A DNA stretch of 64,000 nucleotides from positions 1 through 64,000 of the forward strand of contig NZ_UTHA01000227.1 of assembly GCF_900582195.1 (NCBI RefSeq). The letters run 5' to 3'. Position 1 is the stretch's first letter; each line of letters begins with the position of its first letter. Both the position numbers and the translations under genes were made by a program. The notes under the pieces were generated by a model. That model was not told the DNA's origin and made no database searches. It saw only the letters and a program-made list of their open reading frames with translations. This document shows, piece by piece, positions 51,664-61,231 of the stretch. This DNA comes from Pseudomonas viridiflava (lineage in GTDB: Bacteria > Pseudomonadota > Gammaproteobacteria > Pseudomonadales > Pseudomonadaceae).

Positions 51664-52211
51664 TGTCAGGTCCCTTGATTTCGAGAGCTGCCGCATCCGA
51701 TACCAAGCGAATGGGTGGCAGCTGTGCGCAGGTTGGTAAACCGGGGAACCAAGGAAACCGGCACGCTCGAAAGCGTCCCACACACAGCTGCCATAACACA
51801 GGGGCTCGGACGGGATTTCGCCTGAGTCGTGTCGGGTGCGCTGTTGCGCCTTATTCCACCGGGTTACCAAGCCCGATCGCTGAATGGGTCAGCGACGTCC
51901 GGAGAGTATCCCGTCGAAAAACAGCGCAATAGAGCGGCAAAGCGCCCGAACACGAGTTTCGGAGTTTGCCTACAAGGTCTGTGGTCGTCATCTGATATTG
52001 CGAGACCAGACGTAAACGAAACTAAACGTTGCTGGTGGTTTTGCGGGTATTGGTTCGGCGGAAGATTTGAGTGTGGAGTTGACGATTCGATAATGCCAAT
52101 CAAGCAGGTGTCCACGTTTTATGGAATGTGGACACTTGGCGTTTTTGGCTTCCTGAAGAGTCAAGAGATTTGCGAGCCTTGGCACAAAACTGCTGAATCC
52201 AGCGCAATTCC
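51664..52211. other. Gene-free region upstream of the DUF6124-like gene
   Basis: I find no gene with good codon use or a ribosome site. It contains a perfect 8-bp inverted repeat GTGTCCAC...GTGGACAC (52108-52135). The middle is less GC-rich than the neighbourhood (about 51990-52140), a sign of a regulatory or foreign segment. Confidence 0.5.
52108..52135. promoter_or_regulatory. Perfect inverted repeat GTGTCCAC / GTGGACAC
   Basis: Two 8-base half-sites stand 12 bases apart in a stretch without genes. Extension outward adds an imperfect base pair or two. It could be an operator or an RNA hairpin, and no trailing T run is present. Confidence 0.45.
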
Positions 52212-52308
52212 CCTGTGGGAGCGAGCTTGCTCGCGAAGGCTTAGTGTCAGTCGGCGAATCTGTTAACTGAACCGCCGCTTTCGCGAGCAAGCTTGCTCCC
52301 ACAGGGGA
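52209..52308. repeat. REPIN
   Basis: An inverted REP pair whose second arm reads GCAAGCTTGCTCCC rather than GCAAGCTCGCTCCC, a one-base variant. It precedes a terminator. Confidence 0.88.
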
Positions 52309-52329
52309 TTTTGGTGGCGGCTGGAATGT

Positions 52330-52367
52330 AAAAAGCCCCCGCAACTGTGAAGTTGCGGGGGCTTTTG
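52330..52367 (-). terminator. Terminator of mprF-acvB
   Basis: AAAAAGCCCCCGCAACT/AGTTGCGGGGGCTTTT stem beginning 16 bases after the stop of the lipid hydrolase gene on the minus strand. Confidence 0.93.
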
Positions 52368-52382
52368 GGGGCACGGCTCAAA

Positions 52383-53678
52383 TCACTCTTCGGCGACCGA
52401 GTCCTTGCTCTGGCGCTTCTCGATCAAGTCCACCAAGCGCTTGGCCAGCGCCGGGTAGTTCTCGTCGAAGTGGTGGCCACCAGGCAGTTTCACCGCTTCA
52501 CCGACTGCAGTCTTGTCCGTGCAGCCACTTTCATCGGTCTCTTCTTCACCGTAGATGCACACAACCTTCGCCGCTGGCAGCTTGGCCATTTCCGGGCCGG
52601 TGGCGGCTTCTTTGCCGGCGTTACCCAGCCAGCCTTCGACTTCGATTTCGAAGCTGCCGGTGCGGGCGAAGGCGAGCAGGATGATCGCGTCGACGCGCTG
52701 TTGCTCGGTGTCCGGCAGGCGGTTGTAGATTGCTGGCAACACGTCAGCACCAAACGAGTAACCGGTGAGGATGAAGCGCTTGGTGCCCCATTTCTGCCGG
52801 TAGTGCTGCATCAGTTCGGTCAGGTCCAGTGCGCTTTGCTCCGGGCTCTTGTGCTGCCAGTAGTAGCGCAGGGTGTCGATGCCGACCACCGGGTAGCCGA
52901 TCTTGGCCATTTCGCCGGCCACGTCGCGGTCGAGGTCACGCCAGCCGCCGTCACCGGAGAGGAACAGGGTCACGGTGTCTTTGGCTTGACCGGCCGGCAC
53001 TTCAACCACCGGGATCGCCAGACCGCCGTTGGCCTTGTCGCCGCCGACGAGGATCTTGCGCAGTTCGTTGTTCAGCACTTGTGGCAGGTTGATGTCGTAG
53101 TCGCTGATGCTGGTTTCGGCGTTCGGTTGATCGCGCACGAAACCTGCGCTGGCGTCGTCCGGGTTGTCGTTCCACGCCACCAGCCAGTGGCCGTGGGCGG
53201 CGGATTTTGGCAACAGGTGAGTGCAGCCGGGTTTTTCCAGCGCCAGGTCCACGGAAATCGCTTGGGCCTTGTCGTCCTTTTGCTCGGACAACCAGCGCCA
53301 GGCCAGCACAGCGCCTGGACCGATACCGCTGACCAAAGTGGCCGGGCCATTCAGTTCACGCAGGCCTGATTGCAGGGCGCGGCTTTGCAGCAGGCAGTCC
53401 TTGGGCAGAATCACTTGAACGATCTGCGCCGAAGCGCTGCGGCTCAGGGTGGTCAGTTGTTTTTCAGAGAGTTTCTGCTCGTCGTTGACCGCGACCAGCA
53501 CCTGCGCCTTGGGCTGGGTGCCCGGGATGACGCGGGTCATGGCGGCGCCGTCGGCCGGGGTCAGCTGTTCTACGGTCGGTTCCGGTGCCGGGCGTTTGAG
53601 GTACCAGAAACCGCCGCCGGCAATCACGGCCAGCACGATCAGTGCGGCCAGGATGTACTTCAGGGAGCGTTGAATCAT
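52383..53678 (-). CDS. acvB: AcvB/VirJ-type aminoacyl-phosphatidylglycerol hydrolase
   Basis: A 431-residue periplasmic serine hydrolase. One N-terminal membrane anchor (about 8-27) precedes a Pro-rich linker and a hydrolase domain with SGDGGWRDLD (about 247-256) and nucleophile Ser in GYSFGAD. It resembles PA0919, which removes amino acids from alanyl-PG and partners MprF (PA0920). Its ATG overlaps the stop of mprF by one base, so the synthase and hydrolase are co-translated. Confidence 0.87.
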   Translation of the reverse strand: MIQRSLKYILAALIVLAVIAGGGFWYLKRPAPEPTVEQLTPADGAAMTRVIPGTQPKAQVLVAVNDEQKLSEKQLTTLSRSASAQIVQVILPKDCLLQSRALQSGLRELNGPATLVSGIGPGAVLAWRWLSEQKDDKAQAISVDLALEKPGCTHLLPKSAAHGHWLVAWNDNPDDASAGFVRDQPNAETSISDYDINLPQVLNNELRKILVGGDKANGGLAIPVVEVPAGQAKDTVTLFLSGDGGWRDLDRDVAGEMAKIGYPVVGIDTLRYYWQHKSPEQSALDLTELMQHYRQKWGTKRFILTGYSFGADVLPAIYNRLPDTEQQRVDAIILLAFARTGSFEIEVEGWLGNAGKEAATGPEMAKLPAAKVVCIYGEEETDESGCTDKTAVGEAVKLPGGHHFDENYPALAKRLVDLIEKRQSKDSVAEE

Positions 53679-56317
53679 CAGCGTTTCACCAATCCAGTCA
53701 AGCCGCCCGCGATCAGGGCAGCAGTGTCGGCCAGCGCCACCAGCGGATCGAGTCCGGCGGGCACGGCCATATAACGAGGTTCCCAGTCAGGCTGGAACTT
53801 GTCTTTGAAGCGGCGCAAGCCTTGGAAGTTGTACAGCTGCTCACCACGGCGGAAAACCATCGAGCCCAGACGCTGGGTCAGCGGTGCCCCGCGCCGGGGT
53901 TGCAACCCCGACAACGGCACCATGCCCAGGCTGAAACGCGCGTATCCGTGACTCTTATAGTGTTGAATCAGGCCGACCATCATGAATTCCATGGTCAGCT
54001 TGGGGGCGTCCGGGTGCGCGCGCATCAAGTCGAGGCTGGCCAGGTCATGGCTGTAAGTCTCGAGCAAGTTGGCGAACGCCACCGGGCGGCCTTCGAAGCG
54101 AATCACCGCGATGCGGAAATGCTTCAGGTAATCGTCGCTGAAACGGCCGAGGGAGAAACCTTTCTCGCGCACGTTCTTGCCGGTCAGCCACGCATCGGAA
54201 ATCACTTTCAGCTCGTCCATCGGCGCCTGCCCCGGTTCGTGGATTTCCAGCGACAAGCCATCGCGGGTGCCACGGTTCCAGGTGTAGCGCAGATCCTTCA
54301 TCTCTTTGCCTTTGGCTTCGAGATCAAAGCGATGCAAATCGACCCGGGCTTCCTCGCCGAGCTTGATCGCGGTCAGGCCGATGTCCATGTAGTACGGCAG
54401 GTTCTCCGCGCGCACCTGGTAGAACACCGGGCGGGCGTGGTGAATGTCGCAGAGGTCGCGGAACTGCCAGATCATCTCGGCGCGTTGCTGGCCGGGGCCG
54501 ATCGGGTCGTACAGCGCCACCAGACTGCGACCACGGCGCGCGTACATCAGGAACGCTTCGTCGTTCTGGTGAAACAGCAGCGCCTTGTCACCGGTCAGCG
54601 CGAGGCCACCGTCGGGTTGCGACGAGGCCATCAGGATCTTCGCCGCGCGATCAAGTTCGTCAGGCGTCGGCAGGTGAATGACCGGGCGCGCGGTGCGCAA
54701 CAGCCAGGTCAGCGCGATCACCAGCAACAGCACGGCGGCACCGAGCAGCGAACGCAGGCCACGCGGAGCGTCAGCATCCAGGGTGAACTGCCACCACAGT
54801 TGATGGCTGTAGGGCACGTCTTGATAGGCGAACAGTAGCAACCATGTCGATGCACCGAGGACGCACAGGCTGGCCACCAGGTACAGCGGCGAGAACGGCA
54901 GTTCGGTCAGGCGACTCGGGCGATAGAACGAGCGACGGAACACACCGAGCAACGCCGCGGTGAGGGTCATCAGCGTCGCTTCTTCCCAGTCGAAACCTTT
55001 AAGCAGCGAGAGCAGGGCGCCGACCAGCAGCAGAATGGTGGTCAGCATCCACGCCGCCGACAGGCGTCGACGCAGGCCCTGAGCGAGCATCAGGCAGAGC
55101 ACGCCGATCAGGCTGGCGCCGAAGTGTGAGGCGTCGACCAGACGATGCGGGATCAGAAAGCCGATGTGCTCCAGACGTGTGTCGATTTCCGGAGTCGCCC
55201 CGGAAAACAGCAGCACCACACCGGAGAGGAATACCAGCACCGCCAGAATCGGTGCTGCCAGACCGGACGCGGCGCGCATGGTCTGGGTCTGAAACAGCCG
55301 CTGCCCTTCGTTGATCAGCAGCAATACGCAGGCCACCAGCAGCGGCAGCACCACGTAGATCAGGCGATACAGCAGCAGCGCGGCGGCCAGAGGCGCGGCG
55401 CCGAGCTTGTCGGCGAAAGCGGCCAGCAGAATCGCTTCGAATACACCGACGCCGCCGGGTACGTGGCTGAGTACGCCCGCAGCCAGTGCCAACAGGTACA
55501 CCAGCAGGAACGCACCAAACGGCGGCGCTTCCGGCAGCAACAGATAAAGGACAGTGGCGGCAGCGGCGACGTCGAGCGCGGTGATGACCAGTTGCAGGAA
55601 CGTCAGGCGACGACCCGGCAGGCGCAGCGTGCGGCGACCCACCCTGACCAGCAGGTTGTCGCGCAACGGTTGTTCCGGCAGGCGCCGACGGTAGATGCCG
55701 ATAGCCAGTACTGCGCCGAGCAACAGCACGACAGCGGCGACCGTGCCGAGCAGGCCTTCGGACAAGCCCAGCGCCTGCGAGGCAGCAGGCAGGTCACTCA
55801 GCGTCGCGAGCGCTGCCAGCGGCGGCAAGGCGCAGCCCAGCGACAAACTGGCGAACAAGGTCATGTGCGCGACTTCTGACGCCCCCAGACCCAGTCGAGC
55901 ATATAAACGGTAGCGAACCGAGCCGCCGGACAGCAGCGACAGACCGATTGCATTGCCAATCGCAAAGGCAGTGAATCCGCCCAGCGCCAATGTGCGCGGC
56001 GGCAAGGTCACGCCGGCATAGCGGCTGGCCGACCATTCGTAGCCGAGCAGAATAATGAAGCCGACCACGGTCGCAGCGAAGGCGCCGATCAGCGCGGGTT
56101 TCGGTACGTCGAGAATCGAGTCGTGCAGCGCATCGAGATCGAGTTCGGCAAGCAGATGGCGACAGGCAATCAGCGCAATGGCAAACAGCAGCAAAGTCAC
56201 CGCCAGACCAATCGGTTGTCGGTATTTGCTCAACCGATCCAGCAAGCGCAAACGCTCGGGTTTGATCGGATGTTCCGCTGTGACGGTGTCTTGTGGATCA
56301 GACGAGTTGGCGCGCAT
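53678..56317 (-). CDS. mprF: Bifunctional aminoacyl-phosphatidylglycerol synthase/flippase MprF
   Basis: An 879-residue membrane protein that adds an amino acid (alanine in P. aeruginosa) to phosphatidylglycerol and flips it, lowering susceptibility to cationic peptides. About 13-14 membrane helices form the N-terminal flippase. The C-terminal cytosolic synthase (about 540-870) has GNAT-like folds with YMARRGRSLVALYDPIG. The start is the ATG at 56317 with GGTGA upstream. Confidence 0.95.
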   Translation of the reverse strand: MRANSSDPQDTVTAEHPIKPERLRLLDRLSKYRQPIGLAVTLLLFAIALIACRHLLAELDLDALHDSILDVPKPALIGAFAATVVGFIILLGYEWSASRYAGVTLPPRTLALGGFTAFAIGNAIGLSLLSGGSVRYRLYARLGLGASEVAHMTLFASLSLGCALPPLAALATLSDLPAASQALGLSEGLLGTVAAVVLLLGAVLAIGIYRRRLPEQPLRDNLLVRVGRRTLRLPGRRLTFLQLVITALDVAAAATVLYLLLPEAPPFGAFLLVYLLALAAGVLSHVPGGVGVFEAILLAAFADKLGAAPLAAALLLYRLIYVVLPLLVACVLLLINEGQRLFQTQTMRAASGLAAPILAVLVFLSGVVLLFSGATPEIDTRLEHIGFLIPHRLVDASHFGASLIGVLCLMLAQGLRRRLSAAWMLTTILLLVGALLSLLKGFDWEEATLMTLTAALLGVFRRSFYRPSRLTELPFSPLYLVASLCVLGASTWLLLFAYQDVPYSHQLWWQFTLDADAPRGLRSLLGAAVLLLVIALTWLLRTARPVIHLPTPDELDRAAKILMASSQPDGGLALTGDKALLFHQNDEAFLMYARRGRSLVALYDPIGPGQQRAEMIWQFRDLCDIHHARPVFYQVRAENLPYYMDIGLTAIKLGEEARVDLHRFDLEAKGKEMKDLRYTWNRGTRDGLSLEIHEPGQAPMDELKVISDAWLTGKNVREKGFSLGRFSDDYLKHFRIAVIRFEGRPVAFANLLETYSHDLASLDLMRAHPDAPKLTMEFMMVGLIQHYKSHGYARFSLGMVPLSGLQPRRGAPLTQRLGSMVFRRGEQLYNFQGLRRFKDKFQPDWEPRYMAVPAGLDPLVALADTAALIAGGLTGLVKR

Positions 56318-56558
56318 CAATCACCTCTTGGATTGTGCGCGACAGGATGGAGGTATCCAGCCAAGTTACCAATCCCTGTAGAAAAAAATAATCACAAAAT
56401 ACTACGCCTCTCACCGGGTATCGGCGAGGGCAGTTCCTGGATTGCAGAAGCCTTGCCTGCGACTCAAGCATAGTCGCACGGCAGCACTTCCCAAGATCCC
56501 AAGCGGTTCACTGCACAGTGACAGATCATTGTTGCGAAAGGACTTTTTCAACAGATAC

Positions 56559-56590
56559 AAAAAAGGCCACTCTTTCGAGTAGCCTTTTTT
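56559..56590 (-). terminator. Terminator after tRNA-fMet copy A
   Basis: AAAAAGGCCACTC/GAGTAGCCTTTTTT stem downstream (minus strand) of the tRNA. An identical copy follows the other tRNA. Confidence 0.9.
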
Positions 56591-56596
56591 GATGTT

Positions 56597-56673
<77 letters not shown>

Positions 56674-56856
56674 TCTGTGTGGCGGCATTCTACAGACGAA
56701 CGACGGGGTGTCAACCGCTAATCCCGTAAAGGGTCAAATAAGTGTGCAATCGCGTCAAACGGTCGCAGGTGGTGCGTTAAGTTTCGGAAATGCAAAGAAT
56801 TCCTGTTTGGCGATCCTTCTCTATAAGAAGAGCAAATCGACAAAACAGACGCGCAC

Positions 56857-56888
56857 AAAAAAGGCCACTCTTTCGAGTAGCCTTTTTT
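56857..56888 (-). terminator. Terminator after tRNA-fMet copy B
   Basis: The same AAAAAGGCCACTC/GAGTAGCCTTTTTT stem found after copy A. Confidence 0.9.
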
Positions 56889-56894
56889 GATGTT

Positions 56895-56971
<77 letters not shown>

Positions 56972-57186
56972 TCTGTGTGTCGGCATTCTACAGAGGAACG
57001 CCGGGGTGTCAACCCGCAATCTGGATAAAATCTGTTGAGGTTCAATCGGTTAGCGTTTTTTCTCGGGTGTTTTTCCGGGCGCAGGGCAGGCGGGGCAAGG
57101 CTTTCAGCTCTATTGGAGGTCGTTTGTCGATTGAGAAAATAAATTCAAAGGACATTTCCTACCGCCTGGAAAGAACATTCATACCA

Positions 57187-57202
57187 CTGGTGCTATATAC
57201 AG
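57187..57202 (+). promoter_or_regulatory. LexA box of dinB
   Basis: CTGGTGCTATATACAG fits CTG-N10-CAG and lies 50 bases before the dinB start, matching SOS control of polymerase IV. Confidence 0.88.
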
Positions 57203-57251
57203 GTGTCAGTGAGATACTGCCGATCCGGTTCGCCACGTTTCCTTTTCTGAC

Positions 57252-58313
57252 ATGACTCAGCGAAAAATCATCCACATTGACTGCGACTGTTTCTACGCCG
57301 CCATCGAGATGCGCGATGACCCGCGTCTGGCCGGCAAGCCGTTGGCGGTGGGCGGTTCGGCGGATCGTCGCGGGGTGATTGCCACCTGCAACTACGAGGC
57401 ACGCGCGTACGGCGTGCGTTCGGCGATGGCGTCGGGGCATGCCTTGAAACTGTGCTCGGACCTGACCATCGTCAAGCCACGCATGGATGCCTATCGTGAA
57501 GCCTCGAAAGAAATACACACGATTTTCAGCGATTACACCGACCTGATCGAGCCGCTGTCGCTTGATGAGGCCTATCTGGATGTCTCGGACAGCGCGCATT
57601 TCGGCGGCAGTGCCACGCGGATTGCCCAAGACATCCGTCGGCGGGTCTCCAATCAATTGCACATCACCGTTTCCGCTGGCGTAGCGCCGAACAAGTTTCT
57701 GGCGAAGATCGCCAGCGACTGGAAGAAGCCCAACGGGCTGTTCGTGATTACCCCGGATCAGGTCGAGGACTTCGTCAGTGGTTTGCCGGTGAGCAAGTTG
57801 CACGGTGTCGGCAAGGTCACGGCCGACAAACTGGGCAGGCTGGGCATCATTGACTGCTCGCAGTTGCGTGAGTGGGACAAATTGGCGCTGGTGCGTGAAT
57901 TCGGCAGCTTCGGCGAGCGACTGTGGAGCCTCGCCCGTGGGATCGATGATCGGTTGGTGCACAACGACAGTCGACGTCAGTCGATCAGCGTGGAAAATAC
58001 CTACGACGTTGATCTGCCGGATCTGCGCAGTTGCCTCGACAAACTGCCCGAGCTGCTGGAAACCCTGAAAACCCGTATGGCGCGGATCGACAGCAGTTAT
58101 CGGCCGGGCAAGCCGTTCGTCAAAGTGAAGTTTCATGACTTTACCCAGACCACGCTGGAACAGGCCGGGGCAGGGCGGGATCTGGGCAGTTATCAGTTGA
58201 TGCTGACGCAGGCGTTCAATCGCGGCGGGAAACCGGTGCGGTTGTTGGGTGTCGGGGTGAGGCTTGAGGATTTGCGCGGCGGGTTTGAGCAGATGGAGTT
58301 GTTTGAGCGGTAG
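57252..58313 (+). CDS. dinB: DNA polymerase IV
   Basis: A 353-residue Y-family translesion polymerase. Catalytic acidic residues are Asp10 (HIDCDCFYA) and Asp105/Glu106 (SLDEAYLDV). The NKFLAKIASDWKKPNG segment in the palm and the C-terminal little finger are normal. The beta-clamp motif QMELF stands at the end. A LexA box precedes it. Confidence 0.96.
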   Translation: MTQRKIIHIDCDCFYAAIEMRDDPRLAGKPLAVGGSADRRGVIATCNYEARAYGVRSAMASGHALKLCSDLTIVKPRMDAYREASKEIHTIFSDYTDLIEPLSLDEAYLDVSDSAHFGGSATRIAQDIRRRVSNQLHITVSAGVAPNKFLAKIASDWKKPNGLFVITPDQVEDFVSGLPVSKLHGVGKVTADKLGRLGIIDCSQLREWDKLALVREFGSFGERLWSLARGIDDRLVHNDSRRQSISVENTYDVDLPDLRSCLDKLPELLETLKTRMARIDSSYRPGKPFVKVKFHDFTQTTLEQAGAGRDLGSYQLMLTQAFNRGGKPVRLLGVGVRLEDLRGGFEQMELFER

Positions 58314-58336
58314 ATTTGCGGTGCCTGTCAGGGCCT

Positions 58337-58405
58337 CTTCGCGAGCAGGCTCGCTCCCACATTTGGAATGTATTCCACCCTGTGGGAGCGAGCCTGCTCG
58401 CGAAG
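58337..58405. repeat. REPIN
   Basis: An inverted REP pair, CGCGAGCAGGCTCGCTCCCAC and its complement, between dinB and the lipoprotein gene. Confidence 0.88.
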
Positions 58406-58415
58406 CTTTTAGCTT

Positions 58416-59369
58416 TTAGTTCGGTCCTGGATCCGCCACCAGGCGCCCGGCATCCTTGGTCAGCGACTTGAGAAACTCGGTCTGCAACTCAGGATCGTTG
58501 CGCGTCAGTTCGATCAGGCTCTGTTCCAGCTCGCTGGCTTCTTCTTCCAGTCCTAGTTCCGACAGGCGTTTGACCCGGTGCACCCACTGGCTCACTTCGT
58601 CATCTTCCAGATCGTCGTAAATCAATCCGTGCGCTTCCAGCAACTTGCCACGCAGATGACTGCTGATCATCAGCGATGAGTCCGAGTGCACATCATCCTT
58701 GGCATCTTCGACGCTGATCTGCAGTTTGCCGACGTGATTGAGGTCATTTTCGGCGAACGGACTGTCGAGCAGGTTCAGGCGCAGCACACCGTTGCGATCG
58801 GTGGTCATGTCGAAGGTCTGCTTGCCAGCCTTGACCTGCACCGGGCGCTCGCTCCACGGCAGGCTCGAATACTCCGTGCGCTTGTCGCGCTGGACTTCAT
58901 CAATGCCGGCCAGATTCTGCTGCGCACGACCGTTGGACTGCACGTTCATGAACGGGTTAAGTCCGGCGAAACCGTAGCTCAGCCAGTCCTTGGTCACGCT
59001 GTCCGGCAGATTGCCGAGGGCGAACACGTTAACCACGTTAGCGCCGACGCCACCGACCACGGCGACCGCCCCCAGCGGGATCTCGTAGACCTCCCGCCAA
59101 GGCTGGTAGGGCGTGTAGCGATCGTAGCGACGTGTCACTTCGAACTCGGTGACTTCAAAAGTCTTCTGTTCGTTGATCTTCACGCGTCGCTGCGGCAGCT
59201 CAAGCGCCTTAGGCTCACCGACATCAATTTGCAGGCTATGGTCGAGCAACTTTCGCTCGACCCGCTCTTCGTGCTCGCTGCGTTGTGACATGTGATTGGC
59301 ACAGCCGCTGACCAGCAGGGCACCGCACAGGGCGGTGCCACCGAGGCCTAAGGTGTTTCGCTTGAACAT
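58416..59369 (-). CDS. Lipoprotein of unknown function
   Basis: A 317-residue protein with a lipobox LVSGC (Cys23). Residues 24-317 are predicted periplasmic. A hydrophobic stretch near 97-115 (LGAVAVVGGVGANVVNVFAL) might contact the membrane. The C-terminal 60 residues are helical and acidic (ELGLEEEASELEQSLIELT). It is conserved near proS in pseudomonads, but I know no function. Confidence 0.75.
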   Translation of the reverse strand: MFKRNTLGLGGTALCGALLVSGCANHMSQRSEHEERVERKLLDHSLQIDVGEPKALELPQRRVKINEQKTFEVTEFEVTRRYDRYTPYQPWREVYEIPLGAVAVVGGVGANVVNVFALGNLPDSVTKDWLSYGFAGLNPFMNVQSNGRAQQNLAGIDEVQRDKRTEYSSLPWSERPVQVKAGKQTFDMTTDRNGVLRLNLLDSPFAENDLNHVGKLQISVEDAKDDVHSDSSLMISSHLRGKLLEAHGLIYDDLEDDEVSQWVHRVKRLSELGLEEEASELEQSLIELTRNDPELQTEFLKSLTKDAGRLVADPGPN

Positions 59370-59386
59370 GACGTCTCTATCTGGTT

Positions 59387-61102
59387 TCAGCGGCGGATAC
59401 GGGCCTGCAGGAAGGACAATACGTCGGCCACCGGCAATGCTTGCGCTTCGCCTTCGGTACGGCTCTTGTATTCCAGGTTGCCTTCGGCGAGGCCGCGGTC
59501 GCTGACCACGATCCGGTGAGGAATGCCGATCAGCTCCATGTCCGCGAACTTGATGCCCGGGCTGGTTTTCTTGTCGCGATCGTCCAGCAGTACTTCGAAG
59601 CCGGCCGCCGTCAGTTCGGCGTACAGCTTGTCGGTGGCTTCGCGCACTTGCTCGGTTTCATAGCGCAGCGGTACCAGAGCGATCTGGAACGGCGCCAGAG
59701 TGTCGCTCCAGATGATGCCGTTTTCGTCGTTGTTCTGCTCGATGGCCGCAGCCACCACGCGGGACACGCCGATACCGTAGCAACCCATTTCCAGGGTCAC
59801 CGGCTTGCCGTTCTCGCCCAGCACTTCGCACTTCATCGCCTTGCTGTACTTGTTGCCCAGCTGGAAAATGTGGCCGACTTCGATGCCGCGCTTGATTTCC
59901 AGCGTGCCTTTACCGTCCGGACTTGGGTCACCGGCGACTACGTTACGCAGGTCAGCCACGGTTGGAACCGGCAGATCGCGCACCCAGTTGACGCCAAAGT
60001 AGTGCTTGTCGTCGATGTTCGCGCCGATACCGAAGTCGCTCATCAGTTCGACCGAACGGTCGATGATGATTGGCAGCGGCAGGTTCAGCGGGCCGAGGGA
60101 ACCTGCGCCGGCGCCAATGGCGTCACGCAGTTCGGCGTCGGTGGCCATGACCAGCGGGCTGGCCACGCCAGGTTGCTGGGCAGCCTTGATTTCGTTGAGT
60201 TCGTGGTCGCCACGAATGACCAGCGCGATCAGCTTGCCTTCTTCTTCGGCGCGCACGATCAGGGTCTTGATGGTCTTTTCAATCGGCAGATTGAATTTTT
60301 CCACCAGTGCCGCGATGGTTTTGGTGTCCGGCGTATCGACCAGGCGCAGCTCTTCGGTCGGCGCAGGACGCGAGGTTTCGCGTGGCACGGCTTCGGCTTT
60401 TTCGATGTTCGCCGCGTAGTCGGAACCGTTGCTGAAGACGATATCGTCTTCGCCGGACTCGGCCAGTACGTGGAACTCGTGGGAGCCGGCGCCGCCGATC
60501 GAGCCGTTGTCAGCTTCTACCGGGCGGAATTTCAGGCCCAGACGGCTGAACACGTTGCAGTACGCCTGATGCATACGGTCGTAGGTGACCTGCAGCGACG
60601 CCTGATCGGCGTGGAACGAGTACGCATCCTTCATGATGAATTCGCGGCCGCGCATCAAACCGAAGCGTGGGCGGATTTCGTCACGGAATTTGGTCTGGAT
60701 CTGGTACAGGTTGATCGGCAGCTGTTTGTAGCTGCTCAACTCGTTGCGCATCAGATCGGTGATCACTTCTTCGTGGGTCGGGCCCGCGCAGAAGTCGCGA
60801 CCGTGGCGGTCTTTGATGCGCAGCAGCTCAGGGCCGTATTCTTCCCAGCGCCCCGACTCCTGCCACAGCTCGGCCGGTTGGGTGCTCGGCATCAACACTT
60901 CCAGAGACCCGGCAGCGTTCATCTCTTCGCGAACGATGGCTTCGACCTTGCGCATGACCCGCAGGCCCATCGGCAGCCAGGTGTACAGGCCCGAGGCAAG
61001 CTTGCGGATCATGCCGGCGCGCAGCATCAGCTGATGGCTGATCACGACCGCATCGGAAGGCGTTTCTTTCTGTGTGGCGAGCAAAAATTGACTGGTGCGC
61101 AT
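59387..61102 (-). CDS. proS: Prolyl-tRNA synthetase
   Basis: A 571-residue class II synthetase of the bacterial type. Motif 2 (TKFRDEIRPRFGLMRGREFIMKD context), an inserted editing domain between about 230 and 390, and motif 3 (GCYGIGVSR) are all present. The start is MRTSQFLLAT (61102); an in-frame upstream extension is not family-like. Confidence 0.97.
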   Translation of the reverse strand: MRTSQFLLATQKETPSDAVVISHQLMLRAGMIRKLASGLYTWLPMGLRVMRKVEAIVREEMNAAGSLEVLMPSTQPAELWQESGRWEEYGPELLRIKDRHGRDFCAGPTHEEVITDLMRNELSSYKQLPINLYQIQTKFRDEIRPRFGLMRGREFIMKDAYSFHADQASLQVTYDRMHQAYCNVFSRLGLKFRPVEADNGSIGGAGSHEFHVLAESGEDDIVFSNGSDYAANIEKAEAVPRETSRPAPTEELRLVDTPDTKTIAALVEKFNLPIEKTIKTLIVRAEEEGKLIALVIRGDHELNEIKAAQQPGVASPLVMATDAELRDAIGAGAGSLGPLNLPLPIIIDRSVELMSDFGIGANIDDKHYFGVNWVRDLPVPTVADLRNVVAGDPSPDGKGTLEIKRGIEVGHIFQLGNKYSKAMKCEVLGENGKPVTLEMGCYGIGVSRVVAAAIEQNNDENGIIWSDTLAPFQIALVPLRYETEQVREATDKLYAELTAAGFEVLLDDRDKKTSPGIKFADMELIGIPHRIVVSDRGLAEGNLEYKSRTEGEAQALPVADVLSFLQARIRR

Positions 61103-61231
61103 GGTTGGCCGTTGTCGGTTGCTATGACTGGAAATGACGGAGCAGTGTACCGGCGAGTTTTGCTGACGTACAGGCGTGCGGCCGGTGGTGGGGTCCAACG
61201 GCAGGATTCCTCCCGCCGTTGGTGAAACGTC

